Origin: Streptomyces hiroshimensis
GTDB taxonomy: Bacteria; Actinomycetota; Actinomycetes; Streptomycetales; Streptomycetaceae
Length of the DNA: 64,000 bases
Reading direction: 5' to 3'
NCBI RefSeq assembly: GCF_014650335.1
Contig: NZ_BMUT01000005.1
Coordinates: 62,001-126,000 of the forward strand
The position numbers were made by a program, and so were the translations under genes. Shown here in pieces: positions 34,067-44,649 of this stretch; within the stretch, counting starts at the first letter, position 1, and each line of letters starts with the position of its first letter. The notes under the pieces were generated by a model, which worked only from the letters and a program-made list of their open reading frames with translations, was not told the DNA's origin and did no database searches.

Positions 34067-34846
34067 TCAGTCCCGCGTGCTCTGGTCGCTCACGAGCGTG
34101 CCGATCTTCTCACCCTTGACCGCACGCCCGATGTTGCCCTCGGCGAGCAGCTCGAAGACCAGGATCGGCAGCTTGTTGTCCATGCACAGGCTGATGGCGG
34201 TGGCGTCGGCGACCTTCAGGCCCCGTGCGAGCACCTCGCTGTACTCGAGGGCGTCGAACTTCACCGCGTCGGGGTTCTTCTTCGGATCGGAGTCGTAGAT
34301 CCCGTCGACGCCGTTCTTGCCCATCAGGATCGCCTCTGCGTGGATCTCCAGGGCGCGCTGGGCGGCAGTGGTGTCGGTGGAGAAGTAGGGCATGCCCATG
34401 CCCGCGCCGAAGATCACGACGCGGCCCTTCTCCAGGTGGCGCACGGCGCGCAGCGGGATGAACGGCTCCGCGACCTGCCCCATGGTGATGCCGGTCTGGA
34501 CGCGGGTCTCGATGCCTTCCTTGACCAGGAAGTCCTGGAGGGCGAGCGAGTTCATCACGGTGCCGAGCATGCCCATGTAGTCCGAGCGGGCCCGGTCCAT
34601 GCCGCGCTGCTGCAGCTCCGCGCCGCGGAAGAAGTTGCCGCCGCCGATGACGACGGCGATCTCGTAGCCCTCGCGGACGACGGCCGCGATCTCACGGGCG
34701 ATGGCGTGCACGACATCGGGGTCGACGCCGAGACCGCCCCCGCCGGCGAACGCCTCGCCGGACAGTTTGAGCAAGAACCGGCGGCGTGGGCCGTGGTCAG
34801 CAATGGTGTCGTCGGCAGTCTGCCGGGCGTCCGCACCCTGATTCAT
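34067..34846 (-). CDS. pyrH: UMP kinase
   Basis: A 259-residue amino-acid-kinase-fold enzyme that phosphorylates UMP to UDP. Motifs seen are [33 protein letters not shown] and [18 protein letters not shown] 34846 follows AGGAGAGCTCC. A GTG further upstream would run into the terminator region. Confidence 0.95.
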   Translation of the reverse strand: MNQGADARQTADDTIADHGPRRRFLLKLSGEAFAGGGGLGVDPDVVHAIAREIAAVVREGYEIAVVIGGGNFFRGAELQQRGMDRARSDYMGMLGTVMNSLALQDFLVKEGIETRVQTGITMGQVAEPFIPLRAVRHLEKGRVVIFGAGMGMPYFSTDTTAAQRALEIHAEAILMGKNGVDGIYDSDPKKNPDAVKFDALEYSEVLARGLKVADATAISLCMDNKLPILVFELLAEGNIGRAVKGEKIGTLVSDQSTRD

Positions 34847-34867
34847 TGGAGCTCTCCTCGTGCACAT

Positions 34868-34928
34868 ACGAAGAAGGCCATTGCCGGATGGGTCCTTTCG
34901 GTTCCCTGTGCGGCAATGGCCTCCTCGT
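34868..34928 (-). terminator. Intrinsic terminator after rpsB-tsf
   Basis: A perfect 11-bp core, GGCCATTGCCG (34876-34886) with CGGCAATGGCC (34911-34921), extended by several A-U and G-U pairs. On the minus strand the stem runs into TTCTTCGTATG. It separates tsf from pyrH. Confidence 0.75.
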
Positions 34929-35009
34929 CACATCAGCGGCCGACCGGTGAGGGATCGGCTGCGTACGACCCTAGCGGGTCGCAGGTCAATCGCTGCCCTG
35001 CTGACGGGC

Positions 35010-35846
35010 TCAGGCGCCGACGCGGATGCGCGCGAAGCGCTTCAGCGTGACACCGGCCTCGTCCAGGACCTTCTGGACGGTCTTCTTGTTGTCCTTGGCG
35101 AACGCCTGCTCGAGAACGGAGTTCTCCTTGACGAAGCCGGTGACGCGACCCTCGATGATCTTCGGCAGGGCGGCCTCGGGCTTGCCCTCCTCGCGGGCGG
35201 TGGCCTCGGCGACGCGGCGCTCGTTCTCCAGGATGTCGGCCGGGATGTCCTCACGGGAGAGGTACTTCGGCGCGAACGCGGCGATGTGCTGCGCGATGTC
35301 CTTGGCGACCTCGGCGTTGGCCTTGTCCAGCTCGACCAGGACGCCGACCTGCGGGGGCAGGTCCGCGGCGGTGCGGTGCATGTAGGCGTAGACCAGGCCG
35401 TCGGCGAAGTACGCGAAGCGGTCCACGACGATCTTCTCGCCGAGGGTGGCGTTGGCCTCGTCCACGTACGCCTGGACGGTCTTGCCGGCCTCGATCTCGG
35501 AAGCCATCAGGGCCTCGACGTCGGCGGGGGCGCTCTTGGCGACGTGGGCGGCCAGAGCCTCGGCGACGGCCACGAACTTCTCGCCCTTGGCGACGAAGTC
35601 GGTCTCGCACTTCAGCTCGACGATGACACCGGAGGTGTAGTCGTCGGCGATGGCGGAGACGACGGCACCGTTCTCGGTGGTGCGGCTCTCGCGCTTGGCG
35701 ACGCCCTTGAGGCCCTTGACGCGCACGATCTCGACGGCCTTCTCGAGGTTGCCCTCGGCCTCGTCCAGCGCCTTCTTGCAGTCCATCATGCCGGCGCCGG
35801 TGAGCTCACGGAGCTTCTTGACGTCAGCGGCGGTGAAGTTCGCCAT
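35010..35846 (-). CDS. tsf: Elongation factor Ts
   Basis: A 278-residue guanine-nucleotide exchange factor for EF-Tu. The UBA-like N-terminus has the GAGMMDCKKAL motif, and the core has VELKCETDFVAKGEKF. It is full length and follows rpsB after a 98-bp gap, the standard ribosomal S2/EF-Ts operon. Confidence 0.95.
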   Translation of the reverse strand: MANFTAADVKKLRELTGAGMMDCKKALDEAEGNLEKAVEIVRVKGLKGVAKRESRTTENGAVVSAIADDYTSGVIVELKCETDFVAKGEKFVAVAEALAAHVAKSAPADVEALMASEIEAGKTVQAYVDEANATLGEKIVVDRFAYFADGLVYAYMHRTAADLPPQVGVLVELDKANAEVAKDIAQHIAAFAPKYLSREDIPADILENERRVAEATAREEGKPEAALPKIIEGRVTGFVKENSVLEQAFAKDNKKTVQKVLDEAGVTLKRFARIRVGA

Positions 35847-35944
35847 GGTCTGTGAATCTCTCTCGAAAGTCGTTGGTGACTACGGGTGCACGACGGGGGC
35901 GGCGCATCTCGCGCCGTCCCCCGCCGTATCTACCGACTGAGTTG

Positions 35945-36796
35945 TCAGGCCTGCTCGGCGTCCGCGGCCGGAGCCTCGGCAGCGGCCTCGGCCGGCTTCT
36001 CGGCCTCGGCGTCGGCCTTCTTCTCGCCCTCGAGCAGGTCGCGCTCCCACTCGGCGAGGGGCTCGCCGGCGGCCTTGTCGGCCTTCGCGTCACCGGTGGC
36101 GGCACCGGAGCGGGCGATGAGGCCCTCGGCGACGGCGTCGGCGATCACACGGGTGAGCAGCGTGACGGAGCGGATCGCGTCGTCGTTGCCGGGGATCTTG
36201 TAGTCGACCTCGTCGGGGTCGCAGTTGGTGTCGAGGATCGCGACGACCGGGATGCGGAGCTTGCGCGCCTCACCGACGGCGATGTGCTCCTTCTTGGTGT
36301 CCACGATCCAGACGGCGCTCGGCACCTTCTGCATCTCGCGGATACCGCCGAGGGTCTTCTCGAGCTTGGCCTTCTCGCGGGAGAGGACCAGGAGCTCCTT
36401 CTTGGTGAGGCCGGAGGCGGCCACATCCTCGAAGTCGATGAGCTCGAGCTCCTTCAGGCGCTGCAGGCGCTTGTAGACGGTCGAGAAGTTGGTGAGCATG
36501 CCGCCCAGCCAGCGCTGGTTGACGTAGGGCATGCCGACGCGGGTCGCCTGCTCGGCGATGGCCTCCTGGGCCTGCTTCTTCGTACCGACGAACATGATGG
36601 AGCCGCCGTGCGCGACGGTCTCCTTGACGAACTCGTAGGCGCGGTCGATGTACGACAGCGACTGGAGCAGGTCGATGATGTAGATGCCGTTGCGCTCCGT
36701 GAAGATGAAACGCTTCATCTTCGGGTTCCAACGACGGGTCTGGTGACCGAAGTGGACGCCGCTCTCCAGCAGCTCCCGCATCGTGACGACGGCCAT
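35945..36796 (-). CDS. rpsB: 30S ribosomal protein S2
   Basis: A 283-residue S2: [34 protein letters not shown] and [20 protein letters not shown]. An Ala/Glu-rich C-terminal tail of about 45 residues is usual for Streptomyces. ATG 36796 follows AAGGAG. Confidence 0.96.
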   Translation of the reverse strand: MAVVTMRELLESGVHFGHQTRRWNPKMKRFIFTERNGIYIIDLLQSLSYIDRAYEFVKETVAHGGSIMFVGTKKQAQEAIAEQATRVGMPYVNQRWLGGMLTNFSTVYKRLQRLKELELIDFEDVAASGLTKKELLVLSREKAKLEKTLGGIREMQKVPSAVWIVDTKKEHIAVGEARKLRIPVVAILDTNCDPDEVDYKIPGNDDAIRSVTLLTRVIADAVAEGLIARSGAATGDAKADKAAGEPLAEWERDLLEGEKKADAEAEKPAEAAAEAPAADAEQA

Positions 36797-37109
36797 GGCC
36801 GCGCTCCTTGAAATACTCGGTTCCACGACGGCCGGGCGGCCGCCGCTCCTGACGCCCCGACGTGCCTGCCGTGGACGATGCCCTTGCGAGAACCGTTCCG
36901 CGGACCGAGAGACACGGCCACCGGGCTGCCCGAAAGGGACTGACGCGCCGGTAGCGGGGCGTGCGAAGTCGATCCGGTGACCCGGATCGCCATGAGAAGT
37001 GTACGGGACCCGGGAAGGCGCGGGTGACGACGTTGTGCACAACCCGCGAGTAGTCCACAGATCTCCGTCAAGATCCCCACGAATGCCCGGGGTCCGCCAC
37101 CGTACGGGC
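36797..37109. promoter_or_regulatory. Divergent region of rpsB and the M23 peptidase gene
   Basis: 313 bp without a gene. On the rpsB strand there is a TACACT box (about 36996-37001) that could be a -10. Below it a 7-bp hairpin, GATCCGG/CCGGATC (36971-36988), lies in the presumed long rpsB leader. No M23 promoter could be assigned. Confidence 0.35.
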
Positions 37110-37883
37110 ATGACTCTCATCGGATCTTTCACACGACGCCTGCTTGCCGCCGCGGGCGTGGTCACACTCTGTGTTCTCGCGGGTGCGGTCGCCAGTGGTA
37201 CGGCCGCGGGTGCGGGAGCCGCGAGGGCGGCCGCGCCCGCTCCGGCCCCTGAGACCGGGGGTGCGCAGGCGGCACCTGGTACGCCCGGGGTGCCTGCTGC
37301 GTCCGCGTCCACGGCCTCGGATCCCGGGCCGGCGGAACCGCCGGGGCCGCCCGCTTCCCCCGGTACACCTGGGCCGCGCGGGCCCGTAGGCGGTGGAGGG
37401 CAGGCCGAGCGGGCCTGGCCCGTGGGTGGGTCGAGAGGGGGACGGCCCCTGCTCGTACGGGCCTGGCGGCCGCCGCCGGTGCCCTGGGCGGCCGGGCACC
37501 GCGGGGTGGATCTCATCGCCCGCGCCGGTCAGCCGGTACGGGCCGCCGCGCCTGGCACCGTCTCCTTCGCGGGCACCGTCGCGGGGCGGGGCGTAGTGGC
37601 GGTGCAGCATCCGGGGACGGGCGAGCCGCCGCTGCGAACCACGTACGAACCGGTGGAAGCCGTGGTGAAGGAAGGAGACCGCGTGGCGGCGGGGCAGGTG
37701 ATCGGCACCCTGCAGGCGGGGCCGTTCCACTGTTCCGGGGGCTGCCTTCACTGGGGGCTGCTCCGGGGAAGGGTCTACCTCGACCCCTTGTCTCTGCTGC
37801 CTCCGTGGATGCTGCGCAGGCCGCCGTCCCGGCTGCTGCCGCTGTCGGGCGGCGGGCCGGGCGCGCCGCTGGTCAGCCCTTGA
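37110..37883 (+). CDS. Secreted M23-type (LytM) peptidase-like protein
   Basis: 257 residues with a basic, hydrophobic N-terminal signal ([20 protein letters not shown]). A Pro/Ala/Gly-rich linker (about 30-115) precedes a LytM domain containing [10 protein letters not shown], which supplies the first zinc ligands. The last motif is [13 protein letters not shown]. The first histidine of the usual HxH is a cysteine here, so activity on peptidoglycan may be weak or lost, and the two cysteines could form a disulfide. The start is uncertain (ATG 37083 is also possible). It overlaps the tetR-type gene by 11 bp. Confidence 0.75.
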   Translation: MTLIGSFTRRLLAAAGVVTLCVLAGAVASGTAAGAGAARAAAPAPAPETGGAQAAPGTPGVPAASASTASDPGPAEPPGPPASPGTPGPRGPVGGGGQAERAWPVGGSRGGRPLLVRAWRPPPVPWAAGHRGVDLIARAGQPVRAAAPGTVSFAGTVAGRGVVAVQHPGTGEPPLRTTYEPVEAVVKEGDRVAAGQVIGTLQAGPFHCSGGCLHWGLLRGRVYLDPLSLLPPWMLRRPPSRLLPLSGGGPGAPLVSP

Positions 37884-38454
37884 CGCCGCGCAGCGCCATG
37901 GACACGGCCGCCTCGATGATGCTGTCGGGCTCCTCGGCCGCACCCAGCTCGATCCGGCGCACGGCGGCGTCGACCACGCCTTGCAGCAGCATGGCCGCCA
38001 GACGGGGCTGCTCGTGGCCGAGGGCGACGAGCGCCTCCACGACCATGGCGATGAGCCCGCCGTGGGCGGCCCGGATCTTCTCGCGTGCGCCCGCATCCAG
38101 CTCTCCGGCGGAGATCGCGACCACGGCGCGGTGACGGCGGTCGCCGACCAGGGCCAGCTGCCGGCGTACATACGCCTCGATCTTCGCCTCGGGCGTGTCC
38201 ACGCTCTCCATGGCGGCTTCGACCTCCGCCGCCCAGACGGGGAAGTCGACCGCGCACAGCTCCTCGACGACGGCTGCCCGCGAGCGGAAGTACTCGTAGA
38301 CCGAGGACCGCGCCAGGCCGGTGCGCTCGGCCAGGGCGGGAAACGTCAACGCCTCCGTGCCGCCCTCGGACAGCAGGGAACGGGCGGCGTCCAGCAGGGC
38401 GCCGCGCTGCATCGTCCGGTGCTCGGCCACCGAGGCCGCTCGAATCCTGGGCAC
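37873..38454 (-). CDS. TetR-family transcriptional regulator
   Basis: 193 residues. The HTH segment is TFPALAERTGLARSSVYEYF, followed by RSRAAVVEELCAVDFPVWAA and an all-helical ligand domain. It begins with GTG 38454. Target and ligand are unknown. It lies convergent with the M23 gene and downstream of whiG. Confidence 0.85.
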   Translation of the reverse strand: MPRIRAASVAEHRTMQRGALLDAARSLLSEGGTEALTFPALAERTGLARSSVYEYFRSRAAVVEELCAVDFPVWAAEVEAAMESVDTPEAKIEAYVRRQLALVGDRRHRAVVAISAGELDAGAREKIRAAHGGLIAMVVEALVALGHEQPRLAAMLLQGVVDAAVRRIELGAAEEPDSIIEAAVSMALRGVKG

Positions 38455-38618
38455 GTCCCCACTTTACGGATTGCCGGGGGCCGGGACGACGCCGAGGGAG
38501 GATTCGCGCCCCTTGCCCGTCCCATCGGGTGCCCGGGCCCATCGGGCTCTGCCCGGCCCGTCAAGCCCTGGCCGGCCCGCAAGGCCGCTTGCCGGCCCTC
38601 GGGCCCTCGCCGACCCGG

Positions 38619-39455
38619 TCAGCGGCCTACGTCCGCCAGCTTGGCCCTCAGCTGGAGCACCGACTTCGTGTGGATCTGACTGACCCTGCTCTCCGTGACG
38701 CCGAGGACATGCCCGATCTCGGCGAGCGTGAGGCCCTCGTAGTAGTAGAGGGTGACCACGGTCTTCTCGCGCTCGGGGAGGGTGTTGATCGCGCGGGCGA
38801 GGAGGCGGCGCAGCTCGCGGTCCTCGGCGACCTCGACGGGATCGTCGGCTGCGGTGTCCTCGAGGGTGTCCATCAGGCTCAGCCGCTCGCCGCCCTCCGC
38901 GCCGGCATGCAGGAGATCCTCCAGGGCGACCACGTTGGTCAGCGACAACTGGCTGAAAACACCGTGCAGTTCCTCGATGGCAATGCCCATCTCGGCCGCG
39001 ACCTCGGCCTCCGAGGGCGTGCGTCGCAGCTCGGCCTCCAGCGTGGCGTACGCACGCTCGACCGCGCGCGCCTTCTGCCGGACGGAGCGCGGGATCCAGT
39101 CGAGCGCACGCAGCTCGTCGATCATCGCGCCGCGGATCCGGGTGATGGCGTACGTCTCGAACTTGATCTCCCGGGCGGGGTCGAACTTCTCGATGGCGTC
39201 GATGAGTCCGAAGATCCCCGAGGAGACGAAGTCGGCCTGCTCGACATTGGGCGGCAGACCGACGCTGACGCGCCCCGCCACGTACTTCACCAGGGGCGAG
39301 TAGTGGAGGATCAGCTGCTCCCGCAGCCGGTCGTCGCCCGAGGCCTTGTACGACCGCCACAGCTCATCGAGCGTCGAGGGCGCGGGAGGGCGCTCGGCGC
39401 CGCGCGCCGCGGGCGGCACCGCCGCGCGGTCCGAACCGGAGGTGTGCTGGGGCAT
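38619..39455 (-). CDS. whiG: Sporulation sigma factor WhiG
   Basis: A 278-residue sigma factor of the FliA/SigD type. Region 2 reads [19 protein letters not shown] and [20 protein letters not shown]. Region 3 has [20 protein letters not shown]. Region 4 is [20 protein letters not shown] followed by [20 protein letters not shown]. In Streptomyces WhiG starts the sporulation of aerial hyphae. ATG 39455 has only a weak ribosome site. The position near rpsB and upstream of a TetR gene fits the conserved whiG locus. Confidence 0.93.
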   Translation of the reverse strand: MPQHTSGSDRAAVPPAARGAERPPAPSTLDELWRSYKASGDDRLREQLILHYSPLVKYVAGRVSVGLPPNVEQADFVSSGIFGLIDAIEKFDPAREIKFETYAITRIRGAMIDELRALDWIPRSVRQKARAVERAYATLEAELRRTPSEAEVAAEMGIAIEELHGVFSQLSLTNVVALEDLLHAGAEGGERLSLMDTLEDTAADDPVEVAEDRELRRLLARAINTLPEREKTVVTLYYYEGLTLAEIGHVLGVTESRVSQIHTKSVLQLRAKLADVGR

Positions 39456-39691
39456 TCGTCGTCTTGAGCCGTTCTGCTGTGACGTGGATCGAGTGGTACG
39501 AATGACTGGAATCCCGTGAGCGTAGCGTGACTGCTGCGTTGCGGTATGCGATGAGCCCTCTCCGTCGGTGTGCGGATACGTTCCCCTGCCGGAGGCGCCG
39601 GCATGCGGCGCCGGGGGCCGGCGTCCGCACAAGCCTCGCCGTATCGGCGGCCGCGGTCGTCCCCTTAACCTTTTCACCCGATCGCCCCAGG

Positions 39692-40873
39692 TCAAGAACC
39701 GCCTCGCCGCGCGGACGGGCGCCGTCCGGGGGGCTTGGAGGTGTCGGATGTTGACGATGGGGCGACCAACTGCCAGTGATCACCCAGGCGTTCCACGAAG
39801 CCGAGGGACTGCAGCTCGTAGAGCCTGGCAAGCGTCTGATCCCTGCTCAGGCCCGCGTTTCGCGCGATGAGCTCGCCGTCCCCGCCGCCTCCTCCGGGCA
39901 CGGCCTCCAGCACCACGGCCGCCGCCGGGGCCAGCAGGTCGCGGGCGACGACGGGACCGCGCCGCTCGGGGGCCAGGTCTCCGATGCCGCCGACCAGCTC
40001 GGCGACCTCGTCCGCGTCGGTGACCAGGGCGCCGTCCTCACGGAGCAGTTCGTGCACGCCCGCCGACAGGCCCGACGTGACAGGACCGGGTACGCCCATC
40101 GTCTGACGGCCGAGCTGCCGCGCACGACGGGCCGTCACCAGTGAGCCGCTGCGGTACTCGGCCTCCACGACCACCGTTCCCCTCGTCAAGGCGGCGATGA
40201 CACGATTGCGCAGGACGAAGCGGCTGCGGGTGGGGTGTCCGCCCGGGGGCAACTCGGCGAGCACCAGACCCCGTTCCACGATCCGGTCGATCAGATCCGC
40301 ATGGCCGCGCGGGTAGGGAACGTCGACCCCGCAGGCCAGCACGGCGACGGTCGCCCCGCCCGCGGCGAGCGCTCCCCTGTGGGCGGCGCCGTCGACACCG
40401 TACGCGGCGCCGGAGACGACCACCCAGCCGCGGCGGGCCAGTCCGGCGCCCAGGAGGGAGGCGACGTGTGAGCCGTAGTCGGTACAGGCGCGTGCCCCGA
40501 CCACGGCGACGGAGCGCAGCGCCCACAGCCGCAGGTCGGCCCCGCCTCGCACCCAGAGGCCGAGCGGACGGGCGTCGCCGAGGTCGTCCAGCTGCTGGGG
40601 CCATTCGCGATCTCCGGGGCAGAGGAAGCGCCCGCCCAGCCTGGCGACGGCGTCGAGGTCGCCGCGGGGGTCGAGGGCGGCGGCGCGCTCCCGGCACCCG
40701 GCGAGCCGCTCCCGCCCGGCCCCTTGCGGCGCCGGGCCCGCTCCGGTGAGCCCCCGCACGAGCCCCGCGGCGCCCATCTCCCGGACCCACCGCCCCACGC
40801 GCTCGTCCCCTGGCTCGGTCAGCCTGGTGAGGGCTGCGCGGGCCAGCCGGTCCTCGGGGGCGGGGCCCGTCAC
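39692..40873 (-). CDS. dprA: DNA-processing protein DprA
   Basis: A 393-residue Rossmann-fold protein that loads RecA on single-stranded DNA. The core motifs are [40 protein letters not shown] and [22 protein letters not shown]-terminal winged-helix part carries [20 protein letters not shown]. The GTG start overlaps the comM stop by 4 nt. A 236-bp gap to whiG follows, with no gene visible. Confidence 0.92.
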   Translation of the reverse strand: MTGPAPEDRLARAALTRLTEPGDERVGRWVREMGAAGLVRGLTGAGPAPQGAGRERLAGCRERAAALDPRGDLDAVARLGGRFLCPGDREWPQQLDDLGDARPLGLWVRGGADLRLWALRSVAVVGARACTDYGSHVASLLGAGLARRGWVVVSGAAYGVDGAAHRGALAAGGATVAVLACGVDVPYPRGHADLIDRIVERGLVLAELPPGGHPTRSRFVLRNRVIAALTRGTVVVEAEYRSGSLVTARRARQLGRQTMGVPGPVTSGLSAGVHELLREDGALVTDADEVAELVGGIGDLAPERRGPVVARDLLAPAAAVVLEAVPGGGGGDGELIARNAGLSRDQTLARLYELQSLGFVERLGDHWQLVAPSSTSDTSKPPGRRPSARRGGS

Positions 40874-42480
40874 GGATGGCCTCCCGCCACGACCGCGCCG
40901 CGGTGGACACCCGTACGCAGCTCGAGCGCGCAGTTGACGTCCGAGGCGTCGGGGAGGTCGTGGCCGGCGAGGTCCGCCACCGTCCAGGCGACGCGCAGCA
41001 CGCGGTCGAGGCCACGTGCCGTCAGCATGCCCCGTTCCATATCGCGTTCAGCCTCGTCGAGGGCGTCGGGAGCGACGCGCCAGCGGGTCCGCAGTTCGTG
41101 GCCGGGGACTTCGCTGTTGGTCCGCCAGGGCATGTCCGTGAGGCGGGCCGCGGCCCGCTCCCTGGCGGCGCGGACCCTGTCGGCGACCGCGGCGGTCGTC
41201 TCCGCCCCCGCTCCGGCGCCCGTCAGCTCGGAACGGGCCACCGCTTCGACCGTCACCCGCAGGTCGACGCGGTCCAGGAGGGGGCCGGACAGGCGCGCGC
41301 GGTAGCGCCTGACGGCCTGCGGGGTGCAGTCGCAGCCCTCCCCCAGCATGCCGTGCCGCCCGCACGGACAGGGGTTGGCTGCGAGGACGAGGAGGAACCG
41401 GGCAGGCAGCCGCAGCACGCCGCCGGAGCGGGCCACGATGACGTGTCCCGACTCCAGTGGCTGCCTCAGGGCGTCCAGCACCCGTCCGGAGAACTCGGGT
41501 GCCTCGTCCATGAAGAGCACTCCGCGGTGAGCCAGGGACACGGCTCCGGGGCGCGGCAGACCGCTGCCTCCGCCGACCAGTGAGGGCATGGACGCCGAGT
41601 GGTGCGGGGCGCAGTAGGGAGCGCGGTCGAGCAGGGGCTGGCCGACGGGAAGAGTGCCCGCCACGGAGTGCACCGCGGTGACCTCGAGGGACTCCTGGGA
41701 CGTGAGCGGTGGCAGCAGGCCGGGCAGCCGCTCCGCGAGCATGGTCTTGCCCGCTCCGGGCGGGCCCTGGAGCAGAAGGTGGTGCCGCCCTGCGGCGGCC
41801 ACTTCGAGGGCCATACGAGCCCTGACCTGCCCCGCGACCTCGGCGAGGTCGGGCCGGCGCTCCCCCTGCAGGACCCCCGCGCCCAGCCCCGCCCCGGGCA
41901 CCGAGAGCCCGGCGAGCATCGGATCCGGGCTGCCCTCCTGCAGCGGCTCCTCTTCGGGCACCGGCTCGTCCGTAAGGACCGCGATCAGCTGACGCAGGCT
42001 GCGGATGCCGAGGACCGAGACGCCGGGCACGAGGGACGCCTCGGCGGCCGTCCGCTCGGGGACGACCACCTGCCGGTAGCCCGCGTCGGCCGCGGCCAGC
42101 ACCGCCGGCAGGACGCCCTGCACCGGGCGGACACGCCCGTCGAGGCCGAGCTCCCCGATGAGCACCAGGTCGGCGATCTCACGGGGGTCGAGGCGCTCCG
42201 AGGCGGCCAGGACGGCACAGGCGACGGCGAGGTCGAACCCGCTTCCGCCTTTGGGAACCGCCGCCGGGCTCAGGCCTACGGTCAGCTTCTTCTGCGGCCA
42301 CTCGGCGCCGGAGTTCACGACGGCGGCACGGACGCGGTCCTTGCTCTCCACGAGGCTCTTGTCGGGCAGGCCGACGAGAGTGAAGGCGGCGACTCCGGGC
42401 TCCAGGTCGGCCTGGACCTCGACCACCACGCCCTCGACCCCGACCAGCGCCACCGAGCACGTACGGGCGAAGCCCATCAC
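40870..42480 (-). CDS. comM: ComM-like AAA+ ATPase (Mg-chelatase-like)
   Basis: 536 residues: an N-terminal Lon-protease-like domain (about 20-170), then AAA+ with Walker A GPPGAGKT (239-246), Walker [12 protein letters not shown], and [18 protein letters not shown] with the usual cysteine cluster. ComM helicases drive branch migration during homologous recombination of incoming DNA, matching the adjacent dprA. It starts at GTG 42480 or ATG 42477, both overlapping the yraN stop. Confidence 0.92.
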   Translation of the reverse strand: MMGFARTCSVALVGVEGVVVEVQADLEPGVAAFTLVGLPDKSLVESKDRVRAAVVNSGAEWPQKKLTVGLSPAAVPKGGSGFDLAVACAVLAASERLDPREIADLVLIGELGLDGRVRPVQGVLPAVLAAADAGYRQVVVPERTAAEASLVPGVSVLGIRSLRQLIAVLTDEPVPEEEPLQEGSPDPMLAGLSVPGAGLGAGVLQGERRPDLAEVAGQVRARMALEVAAAGRHHLLLQGPPGAGKTMLAERLPGLLPPLTSQESLEVTAVHSVAGTLPVGQPLLDRAPYCAPHHSASMPSLVGGGSGLPRPGAVSLAHRGVLFMDEAPEFSGRVLDALRQPLESGHVIVARSGGVLRLPARFLLVLAANPCPCGRHGMLGEGCDCTPQAVRRYRARLSGPLLDRVDLRVTVEAVARSELTGAGAGAETTAAVADRVRAARERAAARLTDMPWRTNSEVPGHELRTRWRVAPDALDEAERDMERGMLTARGLDRVLRVAWTVADLAGHDLPDASDVNCALELRTGVHRGAVVAGGHP

Positions 42481-42836
42481 GCCACCCCCTTGGCGTGCTC
42501 GACGGCGGGGGCTCCCCGGTCGGGGACGATCACACCCACCAGGTCGATCCGCACGCCGCCTGCCGGCGGTCCGCCGTGGCGCGCCAGCCAGCGCTCGGCG
42601 AGCCGGCGCAGGCGGTCGGCCTTCGCCGGGGTGACGGCGGCCATCGGGTGCTCATAGGCACCGGTGCGGCGGGTCTTGACCTCGCACACCACCAGGGTGT
42701 CGGCCTCCATGGCCACGATGTCGATCTCGCCCTCGCGGCATCTCCAGTTCCGTTCGAGGACGACGATGCCGGCCTGGGCCAGCCGGCGGACGGCGAGATT
42801 CTCGCCGTAGCGACCGAGTGCATCTCGGGCGTTCAC
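42477..42836 (-). CDS. yraN: UPF0102 (YraN-like) nuclease-fold protein
   Basis: 119 residues with the family motif [20 protein letters not shown] and CEVKTRR, an endonuclease-like core (E-x-D-(x)n-E-x-K). GTG 42836 is chosen because GGAGG lies eight bases before it, and the GTGs at 42845 and 42842 fall inside that ribosome site. It is the first gene of yraN-comM-dprA. Confidence 0.88.
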   Translation of the reverse strand: MNARDALGRYGENLAVRRLAQAGIVVLERNWRCREGEIDIVAMEADTLVVCEVKTRRTGAYEHPMAAVTPAKADRLRRLAERWLARHGGPPAGGVRIDLVGVIVPDRGAPAVEHAKGVA

Positions 42837-42918
42837 GGGCACCACCTCCGGCGCCCACCGTGCCGCCGCCGCCCGAAACTATTGGATCTTGGTGGATAAC
42901 CCGTCGGTTGTGGAGAAC

Positions 42919-43227
42919 TCAGCCACCCGGAAGGTCGAGGTCAGTCTTGTTCAGCTCCTCGATGTTCACGTCCTTGAACGTGAGCACCCGCACCTGCTTC
43001 ACGAAGCGGGCCGGGCGGTACATGTCCCAGACCCAGGCGTCGGCCATCGAGACCTCGAAGAAGACCTCGCCCTGTACGGAGTGCACCTGCATCTCGTAGT
43101 CATTGGTGAGGTAGAAGCGGCGCTCGGTCTCGATCACGTATTTGAACAGACCGACGACATCGCGGTACTCCCGGTAGAGCTTCAGCTCCATCTCGGTCTC
43201 GTACTTTTCGAGGTCCTCGGCGCTCAT
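42919..43227 (-). CDS. DUF2469 protein
   Basis: 102 residues, MSAEDLEKYETEMELKLYRE at the start and DMYRPARFVKQVRVLTFKDV near the end. This small acidic protein is highly conserved in actinobacteria and usually sits beside the signal peptidase and yraN genes, as here. Its function is unknown. ATG 43227 is preceded by AAGGGG. Confidence 0.9.
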   Translation of the reverse strand: MSAEDLEKYETEMELKLYREYRDVVGLFKYVIETERRFYLTNDYEMQVHSVQGEVFFEVSMADAWVWDMYRPARFVKQVRVLTFKDVNIEELNKTDLDLPGG

Positions 43228-43266
43228 GGCATGTTCCCCTTCAGCCGTGCGTCCCCCCATTGTGCG

Positions 43267-43800
43267 TCAGGCGCGCTCCGTCTCCAGGAGCACTGGCGTA
43301 CGCGGGGGCCCCTCGTCGAGCAGCGTACGCAGCAGCCCGGCGAGCCTGGTCGGATACACCGTCTCACGGGTCGCGAGAAGTTCCCCGCAGGTCCACCAGC
43401 GCAGCCCCGTGACGCTGCGCCGCTCCAGTTCCGTCCCTCCGCCGGTCCACCGCCCGGGCTGCGCGGTGCGGGCCAGGAAGTACCGCTCGTCCTGGTTCCA
43501 GAGGCGGCCGTCGAAGGGGAAGGAACAGGTGCGGCGCCACAGGACGGGGCCCAGGTCGATCTCTGTGATCCCGGTCTCCTCGGCCAGCTCCCGGCGCGCC
43601 GCCTGCTCCCAGCTCTCGGCGCCCTCCAGGCCGCCGCCCGGGGTGAACCACCAGGTCGTCGTGGGGTCGCCCGGTTCGTAGCCGTGCATCAGCAGGATGC
43701 GGTCGTCCGGGTCGAGCAGGACGACCCGTGACGCCCTGCGCAGCTCACCGGCCCGGACGGATGTCTCCTCGGCCGTGCCGGCGGGCCCTTCTTCAGCCAT
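43267..43800 (-). CDS. NUDIX hydrolase
   Basis: 177 residues with a complete Nudix box, GGGLEGAESWEQAARRELAE followed by ETGI, and FTPGGGLEG upstream. The substrate (a nucleoside diphosphate derivative) is not deducible. It overlaps the 3' end of the fourth signal peptidase gene by 8 nt and is probably translated from the same mRNA. Confidence 0.88.
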   Translation of the reverse strand: MAEEGPAGTAEETSVRAGELRRASRVVLLDPDDRILLMHGYEPGDPTTTWWFTPGGGLEGAESWEQAARRELAEETGITEIDLGPVLWRRTCSFPFDGRLWNQDERYFLARTAQPGRWTGGGTELERRSVTGLRWWTCGELLATRETVYPTRLAGLLRTLLDEGPPRTPVLLETERA

Positions 43801-44536
43801 GAGCGGGCACCTCCTCCCTGCGCCTCGGCGTCACGAAGCGCGCCACAGGCCCGTACGCCGCGCCGCCCAGGATGAGCACAGCGCCGACGGCCACGGCCGC
43901 CAGCACCAGGGGCAGTGGGCCGGGCTGCGAGGTGCTGTCCGGGAGGGCGGCGAACGACTCGGGTCTGTCCATCATGCCCCAGCCGTCCATGGGCCAGGCA
44001 GTGGCGTCCACGCGCGCCTTGACGGCGCTCCGGGGCACGGTGCCGTGGGAGGCGTCGGTGAGGTGCCCGCGGGAGTCCACGGAGTCGTTGCGGTGGTCTC
44101 CGAGCAGGAACAGCTGCCCGTCGGGGACGGTGGCGGAGAAGCCGGTGGGCGACGCCGGCCCCTCGGCCTGCAGATACGGTTCCTCGATCGGTTTGCCGTC
44201 GACCGTGAGGCGGCCCCGGCTGTCGCAGCAGGCCACGGTGTCGCCGCCCGTACCGACGACCCGCTTGACCATCGGGGAGTCGCCCCAGACCTTGTCCTTG
44301 AAGACGACGATGTCCCCGCGCCGCACGTCGCCGCCGTCGATGCGCTGGGCGAGCACCCGGTCGCCCCGCCCGATGGTCGGGGCCATGGAGTCGGTGGGGA
44401 CGGTGTAGGGCTGGTAGAGCAGGGCGCCCCAGACGAAGCCGCCGAGGAAGAGCACACAGCCGACGGCCACGGCCAGCCCGGACAGCACCCTGCCCGCGCG
44501 GCCGTGGCCGTCGTCCGTACGTCCTGCTGCGCTCAT
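43793..44536 (-). CDS. sipZ: Type I signal peptidase (fourth of four)
   Basis: 247 residues with one N-terminal and one C-terminal membrane segment. The catalytic serine is in VPTDSMAPT and the lysine in MVKRVVGTGGD. The box LFLLGDHRNDSVDSRGHL is also present. It cleaves signal peptides on the outer face of the membrane. The letter follows the S. coelicolor sipWXYZ order from memory. It is 113 bp after sipY. Confidence 0.88.
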   Translation of the reverse strand: MSAAGRTDDGHGRAGRVLSGLAVAVGCVLFLGGFVWGALLYQPYTVPTDSMAPTIGRGDRVLAQRIDGGDVRRGDIVVFKDKVWGDSPMVKRVVGTGGDTVACCDSRGRLTVDGKPIEEPYLQAEGPASPTGFSATVPDGQLFLLGDHRNDSVDSRGHLTDASHGTVPRSAVKARVDATAWPMDGWGMMDRPESFAALPDSTSQPGPLPLVLAAVAVGAVLILGGAAYGPVARFVTPRRREEVPAHG

Positions 44537-44649
44537 CCCAGTGCTCCCGCCCCGCGTAGAAGATCGGACTCCGCATGCCCAGGGGCACGGGAACCGCACA
44601 CTACCGGGCGGTATGCAGGCGAGTCAGCCCCTCGGGAAGGCCGGTCCCG

